The notes beneath the pieces were generated by a model that did not search any database, was not told the origin of the DNA, and saw only the letters and a program-made list of their open reading frames with translations. Source: an uncultured archaeon (GTDB taxonomy: Archaea > Nanobdellota > Nanobdellia > Woesearchaeales > ARS49). Taken from it: a stretch of DNA of 25,455 nucleotides. Location: NCBI GenBank assembly GCA_902385765.1, contig CABMGU010000031.1:1-25455 (forward strand). Direction: 5' to 3'. The position numbers and the translations under genes were made by a program. Position 1 is the stretch's first letter, and each line of letters starts with the position of its first letter. This document shows positions 1 through 6,500 of this stretch, one piece after another.

Positions 1-748
1 CCTTCATTGTGAGTTTTCTGACTGGTCTGACTGCTGTTATTTCCCAGTTATCGCTGAATGGTGGTCGTAAAATTACTGTTCTGTACAGTCCGAGTTGTAC
101 AATGGTTGAGCCTTCTCTTTGGATTTCTAAAAACCCATCTGTTCTGCAGCCTGCTTCCTCTATCATTTCGCGGGAAATCTCTTTAATCTCATCAGCGGTC
201 ATCAGTTCTTTGCCTACTGCTACGAACTGCCAGTTGCCTGGTGTTCCTTTCTTTGCCATTGGCAGGACTTTTTCTCTCAAGTGCACTGACATGGTTGTTT
301 CGTCAAAGAACGCATCAAGTTTCAACGGCTTTGGACAGTATTCTTTTGCGTGAATGTAAATTACCTTTATGCCTCTTGCTTCTGCTACTCTGGACTGCAC
401 TTTGTCTGCAGTCATTAGTGTTGCGTCTTCATCAAATGCGAGCTGTCTTATCAGTGAGTCAATCTCTCCGAGTTTTGCATATCTGATTTCGCTTGCAATC
501 GGTCGTTGTCCTGAGAATCGCAAAGACAATCTCTTTTTTGCAGACATTTCCTGTAGTCTTTTGACTTCATCAAGTCCGAGATAGCCTGATGCTTTGCCTG
601 CGTTGGCTTGGTGTTCAAGCTCAGCAAGAACTGCTTCGTGGAGTATTAATTCACCTATTTGTAACTCTCCGTTCGCCAGTTGTTCGCTTACAAGCGCCTG
701 AATGATGACAGACGTATCAGGTACAAGTTTTTCCACGCTCTTTTGCAT
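1..748 (-). CDS. PINc/VapC-type ATPase, N-terminal part (cut by window edge)
   Basis: This frame is open from an ATG at 748 to the left edge, giving 249 codons without a stop; the 3' end lies outside. The N-terminus is a PIN nuclease fold: PDTS with Asp11, an acidic helix around Glu43, and a DEDATLMTAD segment with Asp108 and Asp115. Next come a segment reading MSVHLREKVLPMAKKGTPGNW and then EIQREGSTIVQLG and RPPFSDNWEITAVRP. This order is typical of archaeal PIN-domain proteins that continue into a KH domain and a PilT/VirB11-like P-loop ATPase of about 600 residues. The P-loop part should lie beyond the window. The family is thought to act on RNA, but its substrate is not established. A TATA box at 771-778 sits about 26 nt before the ATG, so the mRNA is probably leaderless and separate from the upstream transglutaminase gene. 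Confidence 0.85.
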   Translation of the reverse strand, partial: MQKSVEKLVPDTSVIIQALVSEQLANGELQIGELILHEAVLAELEHQANAGKASGYLGLDEVKRLQEMSAKKRLSLRFSGQRPIASEIRYAKLGEIDSLIRQLAFDEDATLMTADKVQSRVAEARGIKVIYIHAKEYCPKPLKLDAFFDETTMSVHLREKVLPMAKKGTPGNWQFVAVGKELMTADEIKEISREMIEEAGCRTDGFLEIQREGSTIVQLGLYRTVILRPPFSDNWEITAVRPVRKLTMK

Positions 749-770
749 AATGAGAATGGAGAAATGGGTG

Positions 771-778
771 TTTATAAA
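771..778 (-). promoter_or_regulatory. TATA box of PIN ATPase gene
   Basis: TTTATAAA, a self-complementary TATA box, is centred about 26 nt before the ATG at 748. It fits leaderless transcription of the PIN ATPase. Confidence 0.6.
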
Positions 779-781
779 TGT

Positions 782-2713
782 TTAGAATAAGTTTGTCAGC
801 CAGCCTAATAGTCTTTTGTGCCATGGCACTCCGTTTACTTTGACGTAAGCATTTGCTCTGGCATTGAATTCTTTGCCGAACACGTCCTTGTAAGAGGTAT
901 CGATGGCAAACCTCGGATAGCCGGAATAGAGTTGGTCTGAGCGTATGTTTACTACAACGTCCTGATCGATTAATAGTTCTCCGACATCAACCACTGCAGA
1001 TGCTCCTCCTCCGTTTACTTTGACAGTCACGTTCTGTGGGTATGAGACGCTTTCGCGGGCAAGTCTGAACCTTAAGGCAAATGTTTCGCCGTAGTTTACT
1101 GCTTCAGGCGCAGCAATATTTTTTATTGTTATTCGTGGCGGGTCAAGTCTGACAACCGTAAGAACTGCTTTTTTTACAGTTGTGCCTGAGGTTGCTGTGA
1201 CCTCTGCTTCGTGTGGTCCTGGAGCAACAGCAGGTACATCGAATGTTAATGGAACACTGCCTCTTGCTGGAACTGTTATCTCTTTGCATTCTTTCATGCA
1301 GATATTTGCTGTGGCTTGGCTGTCCTGCCTGTTTTGCAGCAAACAGTTTAGTTTGCCTGTGTCTGTCCAAATCAGGTCGTTTTCAAAAGCGCAGGCTAAA
1401 TCCATCATTTCGCCTTGGCTTGCAGTCAATTTTGCTATTGAGGTATCTATGTCTGATTCTGAAAAGGTTATGTCCCACGCGCCGACAGAGAATGCTGACT
1501 TGGCTGATTCGTTTTTGGAATTGTATGCCTGTATGGGCATTTCGTATTGGAATGCCGGGTCTAATCCTTCTTTTACTTTTGCTTTCCAGAATAACCTGCT
1601 TTTGGAGCGCGGAGGTAATACGATTGTTTGTGATTCGTTGCTTAGCAGTTTTAAGTCAGCAACTTTTGCTAATGTGAACTCTGTGCCGACGTAATAGTCT
1701 GCCAGGTTTTCTGCGTCAAGGACGATTCCGTTGTAGCTCATGAAGCCTGTGCGTGCTCGTATTGGTGAGATTGTGAGTTTTAGTTCTGATGGTGCTTTGC
1801 CGTTTGTTTCAAGGAGTCCTGCGGATATTGTGAGGTCGTGGACTTTAACGTTCACATCTTGTGCTTTCCATTCAAATATCGTTGTTGGCTCCTGAGGGTC
1901 CAGGCTTTCTTTTAGCTTGATATGCGCGGGGTCTATCCATCCCAACTCGCCGAATGTGACGTCAAATGGCACCCATCCTGTTCCTGGGAAGTATACTTCT
2001 GCCCACCCGTGTGCTCCCCAGCCAAGGGACTGTGGGTTGTTGCTGTATGCTATTCCTGAAATGAATCTTGCTGGAATGTCAAGCGAGCGGAGCATTGCTA
2101 CGAATAGGCTTGTTATTTCGTCGCAAACTCCGTATTTGTTTTCTAAGACCCAGGATGCTGGTTGTGTGACTTCTGCTGTCAGCGTGTTCAGGTTGTAATT
2201 AACGTTTGACTTGACCCAGACGCCGATTTTGCTCGTCAGCATGAATAGGTCGTCTTCGTTTTGTGCAAGTAGTCGTGCTTGGCTTGCCACGTTCTGGTTG
2301 TTTGAGTCTATGTTTTTTGTTGGCAGGGTGTATTTTCGTAGGTCTGTTGAGAAGTGGGTTGGATATGGGATTTTTGCTCTGACTCTTGGAACGGCGTTTG
2401 CTGTCTCGATTACTGCTGAGTACTTGTATGGGAGCGTGCCGATGTTTGGCATTTTCCATTCATATGTGGCTCTGTCTGCAGTTATTATTGCTGGTGGTGT
2501 TGTATCAAATTTTCTGACTGCTGTGAATTCTGAATTTTTTGGCACGAAGATGACGTCTGCTTTGATTGATTCGATTGTTGGATTTGGTCCAGTAGCGACT
2601 ATATCTATTGTTGAAGAGACATTTAGCTCGGTTTTCAGGAAGCCTGCCTGAAACCAGTCTGTTTGCGCGAATGCGATTGGCAGTATTAGCAGTAACAGAA
2701 GTAATTTCTTCAT
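782..2713 (-). CDS. Secreted transglutaminase-like protein
   Basis: A 643-residue exported protein. Residues 1-16 form a signal peptide (KK, then a leucine run, ending AFA-Q). A transglutaminase-like core follows at about 160-265 with the Cys-His-Asp triad visible: Cys197 in KYGVCDEITSLF, His235 in WGAHGWAEVYF and Asp251 in WVPFDVTFGELGW. The rest, about 280-630, is beta-rich and looks like repeated Ig-like or CARDB-like domains. No clear C-terminal membrane anchor is seen, only an amphipathic end (WHKRLLGWLTNLF). Such proteins act outside the cell as proteases or cross-linkers; the activity here is unknown. The ATG overlaps the pyrH stop as ATGA, and GGTGAT lies just upstream, so the two are translationally coupled. 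It may process or cross-link the cell surface, like the S-layer-like protein at 18863-19804. Confidence 0.88.
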   Translation of the reverse strand: MKKLLLLLLILPIAFAQTDWFQAGFLKTELNVSSTIDIVATGPNPTIESIKADVIFVPKNSEFTAVRKFDTTPPAIITADRATYEWKMPNIGTLPYKYSAVIETANAVPRVRAKIPYPTHFSTDLRKYTLPTKNIDSNNQNVASQARLLAQNEDDLFMLTSKIGVWVKSNVNYNLNTLTAEVTQPASWVLENKYGVCDEITSLFVAMLRSLDIPARFISGIAYSNNPQSLGWGAHGWAEVYFPGTGWVPFDVTFGELGWIDPAHIKLKESLDPQEPTTIFEWKAQDVNVKVHDLTISAGLLETNGKAPSELKLTISPIRARTGFMSYNGIVLDAENLADYYVGTEFTLAKVADLKLLSNESQTIVLPPRSKSRLFWKAKVKEGLDPAFQYEMPIQAYNSKNESAKSAFSVGAWDITFSESDIDTSIAKLTASQGEMMDLACAFENDLIWTDTGKLNCLLQNRQDSQATANICMKECKEITVPARGSVPLTFDVPAVAPGPHEAEVTATSGTTVKKAVLTVVRLDPPRITIKNIAAPEAVNYGETFALRFRLARESVSYPQNVTVKVNGGGASAVVDVGELLIDQDVVVNIRSDQLYSGYPRFAIDTSYKDVFGKEFNARANAYVKVNGVPWHKRLLGWLTNLF

Positions 2714-3360
2714 CCTATCACCGTTCCTATGAACTGTTTTCCTTTCAGGTATTTGTCAAGCTGTTCTAGTTTCTGCCCGTTTAGGCAGATTACTTTCATT
2801 TTTGCTTTTTCTGCAGATTTGGAGGCAACAGGGTCGAATGGAGTGCTTAGTCCTGCAGTCCATTTCTGGGAAATGGTTTTCTTGTATTCTTTCCAGGAGA
2901 GTTTCTTTAATGGTTTGGCGTCAGGGAAGAATTTCGGGTCTTTGGTATAAACGTAGTCTCTGTTGCTGAGATTGAAAATTTCTTTGACATTGAACTTCTT
3001 CGCCCACAGTACTGCATCGTAGTCTGTTGAGCATCCAGGCAGCCAGCCTGCGCAGACCAAGACTTTGCTGAATTTCATGTCAACCGGCTTCTGCTGGACA
3101 GGCGGTGCTTTGAATATGTGTCTTAATAGTTCTGCGTTGAGCACTGTTGCTTTGATTCCTATTTCATCCCATCCTACTGGCTTGACTCCGAATTCTTTTG
3201 CTGCTGTGATGTAAGAGCGTGCTGCATATCCGCCTCCGCATACTATTATGACCTTGTGTGGGTTTTTTGTTACAAAACTCTTCAGTTTCTTTAGAAATTC
3301 AATCTGTATCTGTCCTGGATTTATCAAACTCCCGCCGACTGACATTACAACTGTTTTCAT
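2710..3360 (-). CDS. pyrH: UMP kinase, archaeal type
   Basis: A 216-residue member of the amino acid kinase family that phosphorylates UMP to UDP for pyrimidine nucleotide synthesis in the cytosol. Visible landmarks are the N-terminal VVMSVGGSL (Gly9-Gly10), the glycine loop VCGGGYAARSY around 41-50, a substrate segment AGWLPGCSTDYDAVLWA, and the nucleotide loop NLSNRDYVYTKDPK. The length is close to the archaeal norm of about 220. AGAGGAC a few bases before the ATG could be a Shine-Dalgarno site, and an A/T block at 3375-3383 could be a TATA box, though at about 19 nt it is closer to the start than elsewhere in the window. It is the first gene of a pair with the transglutaminase, which overlaps it by 4 bp. 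Confidence 0.92.
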   Translation of the reverse strand: MKTVVMSVGGSLINPGQIQIEFLKKLKSFVTKNPHKVIIVCGGGYAARSYITAAKEFGVKPVGWDEIGIKATVLNAELLRHIFKAPPVQQKPVDMKFSKVLVCAGWLPGCSTDYDAVLWAKKFNVKEIFNLSNRDYVYTKDPKFFPDAKPLKKLSWKEYKKTISQKWTAGLSTPFDPVASKSAEKAKMKVICLNGQKLEQLDKYLKGKQFIGTVIG

Positions 3361-3382
3361 TTTGTCCTCTTTTTTTTATAAT

Positions 3383-3514
3383 ACGCCGTGGCCCGGATTC
3401 CACGCAGGCGAAGCCGAGTGGTGCCGCTGACGCAGTCAGCGAGTATGTTCAAATCCGGTTTTACTTGATTGTGTTCGGGCAGAGCCCTGTAATGTGAACG
3501 CCGTGGCCCGGATT
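3383..3514. repeat. 17-bp direct repeat of the tRNA-Ser 3' end
   Basis: ACGCCGTGGCCCGGATT occurs at 3383-3399 and again at 3498-3514. The second copy is the 3' end of the tRNA-Ser gene (discriminator, acceptor strand and part of the T arm). The copies are 115 bp apart. Duplicated tRNA 3' ends are what tRNA-targeting integration leaves behind, but no integrase is visible here. A slipped duplication is the simpler alternative. Confidence 0.75.
3393..3458. other. GC-rich three-way-junction element
   Basis: A 66-bp GC-rich block between tRNA-Ser and pyrH. The ends pair perfectly over 7 bp (CCGGATT at 3393-3399 with AATCCGG at 3452-3458). Inside is a perfect 7-bp hairpin, CGCTGAC-gca-GTCAGCG (3425-3441), and a second, imperfect hairpin at 3400-3421 with CCAC/GTGG and GGC/GCC stems. 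It resembles the two cloverleaf elements further along the window but has only two arms and lacks their shared core. It could be a structured RNA, a transcription-ending structure after tRNA-Ser, or a palindromic repeat. Confidence 0.5.
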
Positions 3515-3582
3515 TGAACCGGGATATCCTTGCGGAAACCAGATTAGCAATCTGGCGCAGTACCAGGTTGTGCCACCACGGC
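3499..3582 (-). tRNA. tRNA-Ser(GCU)
   Basis: An 84-nt type II tRNA without intron. The acceptor stem is GCCGTGG/CCACGGC and the discriminator is G73, as in serine tRNAs. The anticodon arm is CCAGA-TTGCTAA-TCTGG with anticodon GCT. The long variable arm has a TCC/GGA stem closed by a GCAA loop. The T arm is CCCGG-TTCAAAT-CCGGG. CCA is not encoded. A strong BRE/TATA block at 3607-3623 lies at the right distance for a start just before the tRNA 5' end. The 3' end is duplicated downstream at 3383-3399. Confidence 0.95.
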
Positions 3583-3606
3583 ATACGATAAAACACCCCT
3601 TGGAGC

Positions 3607-3623
3607 ATATTTAAAGGTTTCGA
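3607..3623 (-). promoter_or_regulatory. Strong BRE/TATA promoter of tRNA-Ser
   Basis: On the minus strand this reads TCGAAACCTTTAAATAT: a BRE-like CGAAACC joined to the TATA box TTTAAATAT. The TATA centre is about 26 nt from position 3585, next to the tRNA 5' end. The same 17 bp recur exactly at 19855-19871 before the S-layer-like gene. Confidence 0.7.
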
Positions 3624-3630
3624 GCAAAGC

Positions 3631-3638
3631 TTTATAAA
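3631..3638 (+). promoter_or_regulatory. TATA box of initiator tRNA
   Basis: TTTATAAA lies 37-44 nt before the first base of the initiator tRNA. With the usual 26-nt spacing, transcription would start near 3661 and give a leader of about 14 nt for RNase P to remove. Confidence 0.6.
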
Positions 3639-3674
3639 AGACCATAATCAAGTTCCAGTTGGTCCGGCACTTAT

Positions 3675-3778
3675 AGCGGAGTGGGGAAGTCTGGAGAGTG
3701 TAACGGACAAACCGCACACCCAATATTCCCAATGGGCTCATAACCCATGGCTCGATGGTTCAAATCCATCCTCCGCTA
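3675..3778 (+). tRNA. Initiator tRNA-Met(CAU) with D-loop intron
   Basis: The acceptor stem is AGCGGAG/CTCCGCT, giving the A1-U72 pair of archaeal initiator tRNAs, with discriminator A. The anticodon arm ATGGG-CTCATAA-CCCAT carries anticodon CAT and the three G-C pairs that mark initiators. The T arm is GATGG-TTCAAAT-CCATC. The gene is 104 nt, too long by about 29 nt, and the excess lies in the D loop between GTCTGGAG and TTCCC. Removing 3697-3725 leaves a 75-nt tRNA with a normal D stem (GGGA/TCCC). A short T run at 3789-3794 may end transcription. The tRNA identity is firm; the exact intron borders could shift by a base or two. Confidence 0.93.
3697..3725 (+). other. Predicted non-canonical intron in initiator tRNA D loop (29 nt)
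   Basis: The insert folds as GTGT/ACAC plus CGG/CCG around the loop ACAAA. Exon bases CTGG (3691-3694) face intron bases CCAA (3720-3723), with three pairs and one C-A mismatch. This helix is flanked by 3-nt bulges, AGA (3695-3697) on the 5' side and TAT (3724-3726) on the 3' side. That is the 3-4-3 bulge-helix-bulge layout cut by the archaeal tRNA splicing endonuclease. The helix is weak, so an enlarged D loop cannot be excluded. Confidence 0.6.
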
Positions 3779-3788
3779 TCGCCGGGCC

Positions 3789-3796
3789 GTTTTTCT
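3789..3796 (+). terminator. Short T-run after initiator tRNA
   Basis: GTTTTTCT lies 11-18 nt after the tRNA 3' end. Short T runs terminate archaeal RNA polymerase, so this is a plausible terminator, though the run is short. Confidence 0.4.
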
Positions 3797-3839
3797 ACTC
3801 CACAAACCACTGGACACTGGACATATAGATGCGCAAGAG

Positions 3840-3848
3840 ATATTAAAA
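3840..3848 (+). promoter_or_regulatory. TATA-like box of LAGLIDADG gene
   Basis: ATATTAAAA is centred 27 nt before the ATG at 3871, the standard leaderless spacing of this window. It suggests that the endonuclease gene is expressed on its own. Confidence 0.5.
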
Positions 3849-3870
3849 CAAGTTTCTTAAAAATTAAAGT

Positions 3871-4500
3871 ATGAATGTATGCACGACCGCTTTTGCTGAA
3901 TTCGCAGGAATTCTTCTAGGAGATGGGCATATAGCCAGCTACATAACAAATCATACGAATAACAGAGTTCAGGTTACAAATATAATAAAAATAACATTAG
4001 ATTCGCGTGAAGAACAGTATGCTCAATATGTTAAAGATCTTATGACGGGGCTGTTCGGCAAAACACCAAAACTTGAAAAGCGCGATGGCGAAAATACGGT
4101 TGATATTCGCTTTAGTGGTCTAAATAATGTACAATTCCTTCAAAGTATAGGCTTTGTTCTTGCCCCAAAATGGAAACGTGCGATTATTCCTCCTTGTTTT
4201 TTACGCCCCGAACTTGAGTTATTTGTTATTCGAGGCTATTTCGACACTGATGGAAGTGTTGTTATCACGAACAATAATGGCACAATATACCCTCGACTTG
4301 AGATGAAAGTCAGTCCATCGCCTATGCAACCACAATTCATTGAAATATTAAGAAGACACAACTTTCATTTTGGAGTTTATCAAATAGGCAAGGGCAAGAT
4401 TAGAATACAATTAAACGGTAAAGAGCCGCTCAAAAAATGGTATAAAGAGATAGGTTTTAGTAATCACAGACACTTAGAAAAAGCAAAAAAGTTTCTATAA
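3871..4500 (+). CDS. Free-standing LAGLIDADG homing endonuclease-like protein
   Basis: A 209-residue protein with two LAGLIDADG-type helices in one chain: EFAGILLGDGHI at about 10-21 (acidic residue Asp18) and FVIRGYFDTDGSV at about 118-130 (Asp125/Asp127). Two motifs about 100 residues apart match the monomeric subclass, in which each motif gives one catalytic acid and the chain cuts a long asymmetric DNA site. No intein splicing blocks surround it and it does not interrupt another gene. It starts 92 bp after the intron-bearing initiator tRNA. Homing endonucleases often sit in or near tRNA and rRNA introns, so a link with that intron is possible but unproven. Its stop overlaps the converging HPF-like gene by 6 bp. 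Confidence 0.85.
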   Translation: MNVCTTAFAEFAGILLGDGHIASYITNHTNNRVQVTNIIKITLDSREEQYAQYVKDLMTGLFGKTPKLEKRDGENTVDIRFSGLNNVQFLQSIGFVLAPKWKRAIIPPCFLRPELELFVIRGYFDTDGSVVITNNNGTIYPRLEMKVSPSPMQPQFIEILRRHNFHFGVYQIGKGKIRIQLNGKEPLKKWYKEIGFSNHRHLEKAKKFL

Positions 4501-4854
4501 CCTATCCGGTCTTGTCACATCAGTGTGCATCTTGTGCTGTATCTGGTGCTGGATGTCTTCGAATGCTTTGTGGAGTGCTCTGGGAAGCTCCCAGTCATCA
4601 GCGTTGGAACTGTCAAAAATCTGGGTTGGTGCAGCGACTTTGACGTGCATTGAGTATTTTTTCCTGCCGCCTTCTTTTTCGTGGCATTTTATCTGGACCA
4701 TCATGTTTGTGATATTATGCAGTTTTCTCTTGATTTTCTCATAATATTCTGTTGTTATAGCGTTGACTGTTGATTGTTCTTCGGCAGAAAGCTCGCTCAC
4801 GCCGACGAACTGTATTACTTCTTGGATTCCGAACTTGGGTATGTCTTTTTTCAT
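4495..4854 (-). CDS. HPF/RaiA-like ribosome-associated protein (putative)
   Basis: A 119-residue protein. The C-terminal two thirds resemble the hibernation-promoting factor/RaiA fold: a helix ending in YYEKIKRKLHNI, a strand MVQIKCHEK, a basic turn GGRKKY, a strand SMHVKVAAP, an acidic DSSNADDW segment and a final helix LPRALHKAFEDIQHQIQHKM. Bacterial HPF binds the ribosomal decoding region and stops translation under stress. The assignment rests on pattern only. The frame is open further upstream, but the ATG at 4854 is preferred: it starts the globular part and lies 27 nt from the TATA box at 4878-4885. That box also serves rnhB on the other strand. Confidence 0.6.
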   Translation of the reverse strand: MKKDIPKFGIQEVIQFVGVSELSAEEQSTVNAITTEYYEKIKRKLHNITNMMVQIKCHEKEGGRKKYSMHVKVAAPTQIFDSSNADDWELPRALHKAFEDIQHQIQHKMHTDVTRPDRL

Positions 4855-4871
4855 AATGATTTTAATAAAGC

Positions 4872-4891
4872 AAAATGTATATAAACATTTC
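4872..4891. promoter_or_regulatory. Shared symmetric BRE-TATA-BRE promoter (HPF-like / rnhB)
   Basis: AAATGTATATAAACATTT (4873-4890) is an almost perfect palindrome: arms AAATGT and ACATTT around ATATAA. The TATA centre at about 4881.5 is the exact midpoint of the two divergent start codons (4854 on minus, 4909 on plus). It is therefore at the leaderless distance for both genes, and no second TATA box fits in the 54-bp gap. Confidence 0.75.
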
Positions 4892-4908
4892 TGAATAAAG
4901 AGGTTGTT

Positions 4909-5562
4909 ATGAAACTTTGCGGCATAGACGAAGCGGGTAGAGGTTGCATTATTGGACCTTTGGTTATCTGTGGTGCAGTTATTGATGAGAAAAAAGAGGA
5001 AACATTGAAGGAATTGGGAGTTAAGGACAGCAAGCTTCTCACCCCGTTGCAAAGGGAAAGGATTGCTAAAGAGCTTCCGAAGCACGTTAAGTACCAGCTT
5101 ATCCTTATTCCTCCTTCAGAAATTGACAAGAATGTGCTTTCTGAAGAGGGCGCAAACCTTAACTGGCTTGAGGCAGACAAGTCTGTAGAGCTAATCAATA
5201 TGCTTAGTCCTGAAAAAGCGTTGATAGACTGTCCAAGCACTAACACAAAAGCTTACCACGAGTACATTGCAGAGCGCTTGTTGGCAAAGCAAATCCAATT
5301 CAAGACAGAGCATAAGGCAGACTCGAAGTATTTGATTGTTGGTGCTGCTTCTATTCTTGCAAAAGTCACCAGAGATGCAGAAATTGAAAAGATAAAAAAG
5401 CACGTTGGCGAAGATTTCGGCTCAGGCTATATGGCAGACCCGAAGACTGCAGTGTATCTGAAGAAAGCTTGGGACAAGCATCCTGAAATCTTCAGGCACA
5501 GCTGGACTCCTTACAGGGAAATTGCTGGGTTGAAGAAGCAGAAGAAGTTGGGTGAGTATTGA
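4909..5562 (+). CDS. rnhB: Ribonuclease HII
   Basis: A 217-residue enzyme that nicks RNA in RNA/DNA hybrids, including single ribonucleotides left in DNA. The four metal-binding acids are visible: Asp7-Glu8 in CGIDEAGRG, Asp107 in ALIDCPSTN and Asp138 in HKADSKYLIVGAASILAKVTRD. The last segment also holds the family's conserved Ala-Ser-Ile-Lys block. Length and motif order are normal for archaeal RNase HII. The N-terminal MKLCGIDEAG fixes the start at 4909, which is leaderless from the shared TATA box. Its TGA directly abuts the stop codon of the converging parvulin gene. Confidence 0.97.
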   Translation: MKLCGIDEAGRGCIIGPLVICGAVIDEKKEETLKELGVKDSKLLTPLQRERIAKELPKHVKYQLILIPPSEIDKNVLSEEGANLNWLEADKSVELINMLSPEKALIDCPSTNTKAYHEYIAERLLAKQIQFKTEHKADSKYLIVGAASILAKVTRDAEIEKIKKHVGEDFGSGYMADPKTAVYLKKAWDKHPEIFRHSWTPYREIAGLKKQKKLGEY

Positions 5563-5844
5563 TTACTTCACTTCTATGACTTTTATCAGATGCCACCCAA
5601 ATTGTGTCTTTACCGGTTTTGAAATCTCGTTTGGTTTCATTGCAAATGCTGCTGTTTCAAACTCCTTGACCATCTGTCCTCTTCCAAACCAGCCCAAGTC
5701 TCCGCCTTTCTTTCCGGATGGGCAGAGTGATTTCTCTTTTGCAATGTCTTCAAAGTTCTTGCCGTGATTAATATCAAAAAGTAGTCCGAATGCTTCCTGT
5801 TCTGTCTTTACCAGTATGTGTGCTGCGTGTACTTTGGATGTCAT
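5563..5844 (-). CDS. Parvulin-type peptidyl-prolyl isomerase
   Basis: A 93-residue single-domain parvulin without signal peptide, so cytosolic. It helps protein folding by cis-trans isomerisation of prolyl bonds. Family landmarks are the first strand AAHILVKTEQEA, the segment FEDIAKEKSLCPSGKKGGDLGWFGRGQMVKEFE, AAFAMKPNEISKPVKTQFGWHLIKV, and the active-site histidines in AAHIL and GWHLI. The length matches minimal archaeal and bacterial parvulins such as CsPinA and PpiC. A TATA box at 5868-5875 lies 27 nt upstream, so the mRNA is leaderless. Confidence 0.93.
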   Translation of the reverse strand: MTSKVHAAHILVKTEQEAFGLLFDINHGKNFEDIAKEKSLCPSGKKGGDLGWFGRGQMVKEFETAAFAMKPNEISKPVKTQFGWHLIKVIEVK

Positions 5845-5867
5845 GCCAAAGCCTCTTCAAACAATCG

Positions 5868-5875
5868 TATAAATA
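5868..5875 (-). promoter_or_regulatory. TATA box of parvulin gene
   Basis: TATAAATA on the plus strand (TATTTATA on minus), centred about 27 nt before the ATG at 5844. The divergent gene at 5924 has its own box at 5894-5902. Confidence 0.55.
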
Positions 5876-5893
5876 GCTTTCGCCCCAATAAAG

Positions 5894-5902
5894 ATTATAA
5901 AG
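5894..5902 (+). promoter_or_regulatory. TATA box of unknown gene at 5924
   Basis: ATTATAAAG is centred 26 nt before the ATG at 5924, as in the other leaderless promoters. Confidence 0.55.
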
Positions 5903-5923
5903 AGGAAGACGAAAATAAAAGAT

Positions 5924-6457
5924 ATGCCAAAAGACTTAACAAGATTCTTCAACGAATACCTGGAAGGCGCATACCAAATGGGAAGATGGTCAGAAAGAGC
6001 ATTTGAAATCAGCAAATATCTGAAAATAAACAGCGATGATGGCGTACTATACATAAACTTGTCAAGCGCGTTCCTTGAAAAAGCACAAAACTGGTCAGAC
6101 CTCGATGAAAGAAACCATGCTGTGGGTGATCCCTTTCAAAGAGCAGAAGGAGGTCCAAACTACTGGTATGAAGCATTAAAAAAGACAATAGCAAACATAC
6201 TCATAAGATTTCTTCAATACGGCTTGCCAACGGGAAAAGACCGGAGCACATTAAAAGCCTATCTAACCTACAACTTCAAAATTCAACCAGAAAAAGTCAC
6301 ATATGCAGAATACACAAAAGAAGTCGAAGTGCCTGTAGAAACAGGATGGCTCTTCAAAAAAAAGACTTTTGAGAAAAAGCTCATAGCTGAGAAAAAAGAA
6401 ATTCTAACACGAAAAACAGCCCAGGAGCTGATAGGAGAACTGGCAAAATTCACTTAG
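5924..6457 (+). CDS. Unrecognised 177-residue protein
   Basis: I do not recognise this protein. It is soluble, with no signal peptide or membrane segment, and mostly helical. The N-terminal half holds aromatic-rich helices (FFNEYLEGAYQMGRWSERAFEI; NYWYEALKKTIANILIRFL). The C-terminal third is highly charged (EKVTYAEYTKEVEVPVETGWLFKKKTFEKKLIAEKKEI) and could form two beta strands followed by a helix. Codon use leans to A-ending codons more than in the neighbours and resembles the kinase gene at 22449, which could hint at a different origin or low expression. Its own TATA box and a normal start support a real gene. It is not in an operon: the parvulin gene is divergent and smc has its own promoter. 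Confidence 0.75.
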   Translation: MPKDLTRFFNEYLEGAYQMGRWSERAFEISKYLKINSDDGVLYINLSSAFLEKAQNWSDLDERNHAVGDPFQRAEGGPNYWYEALKKTIANILIRFLQYGLPTGKDRSTLKAYLTYNFKIQPEKVTYAEYTKEVEVPVETGWLFKKKTFEKKLIAEKKEILTRKTAQELIGELAKFT

Positions 6458-6468
6458 TTCACCAAATC

Positions 6469-6476
6469 TTTATATA
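6469..6476 (+). promoter_or_regulatory. TATA box of smc
   Basis: TTTATATA is centred about 28 nt before the ATG at 6501 and only 22 nt before an in-frame GTG at 6495. This favours the ATG as the start. Confidence 0.55.
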
Positions 6477-6500
6477 CCCTGAGTATACAAAAATGTGATA

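Noticed and set aside
3384..3460. Possible second tRNA (contains GCCGAGTGGT and TTCAAATCC pieces)
   Set aside because: The pieces look tRNA-like, and a 7-nt loop with GCA can be drawn, but position 33 is not U, the T stem does not pair and the D arm is incomplete. A junction element plus a duplicated tRNA end explains it better.
3808..3822. Short tandem repeat ACTGGAC-ACTGGAC between initiator tRNA and the LAGLIDADG gene
   Set aside because: Only two 7-bp units, too short to support a function.
4855..5085. N-terminal extension of the HPF-like protein
   Set aside because: It runs through the shared promoter and the rnhB start region on the opposite strand and adds no recognisable domain.
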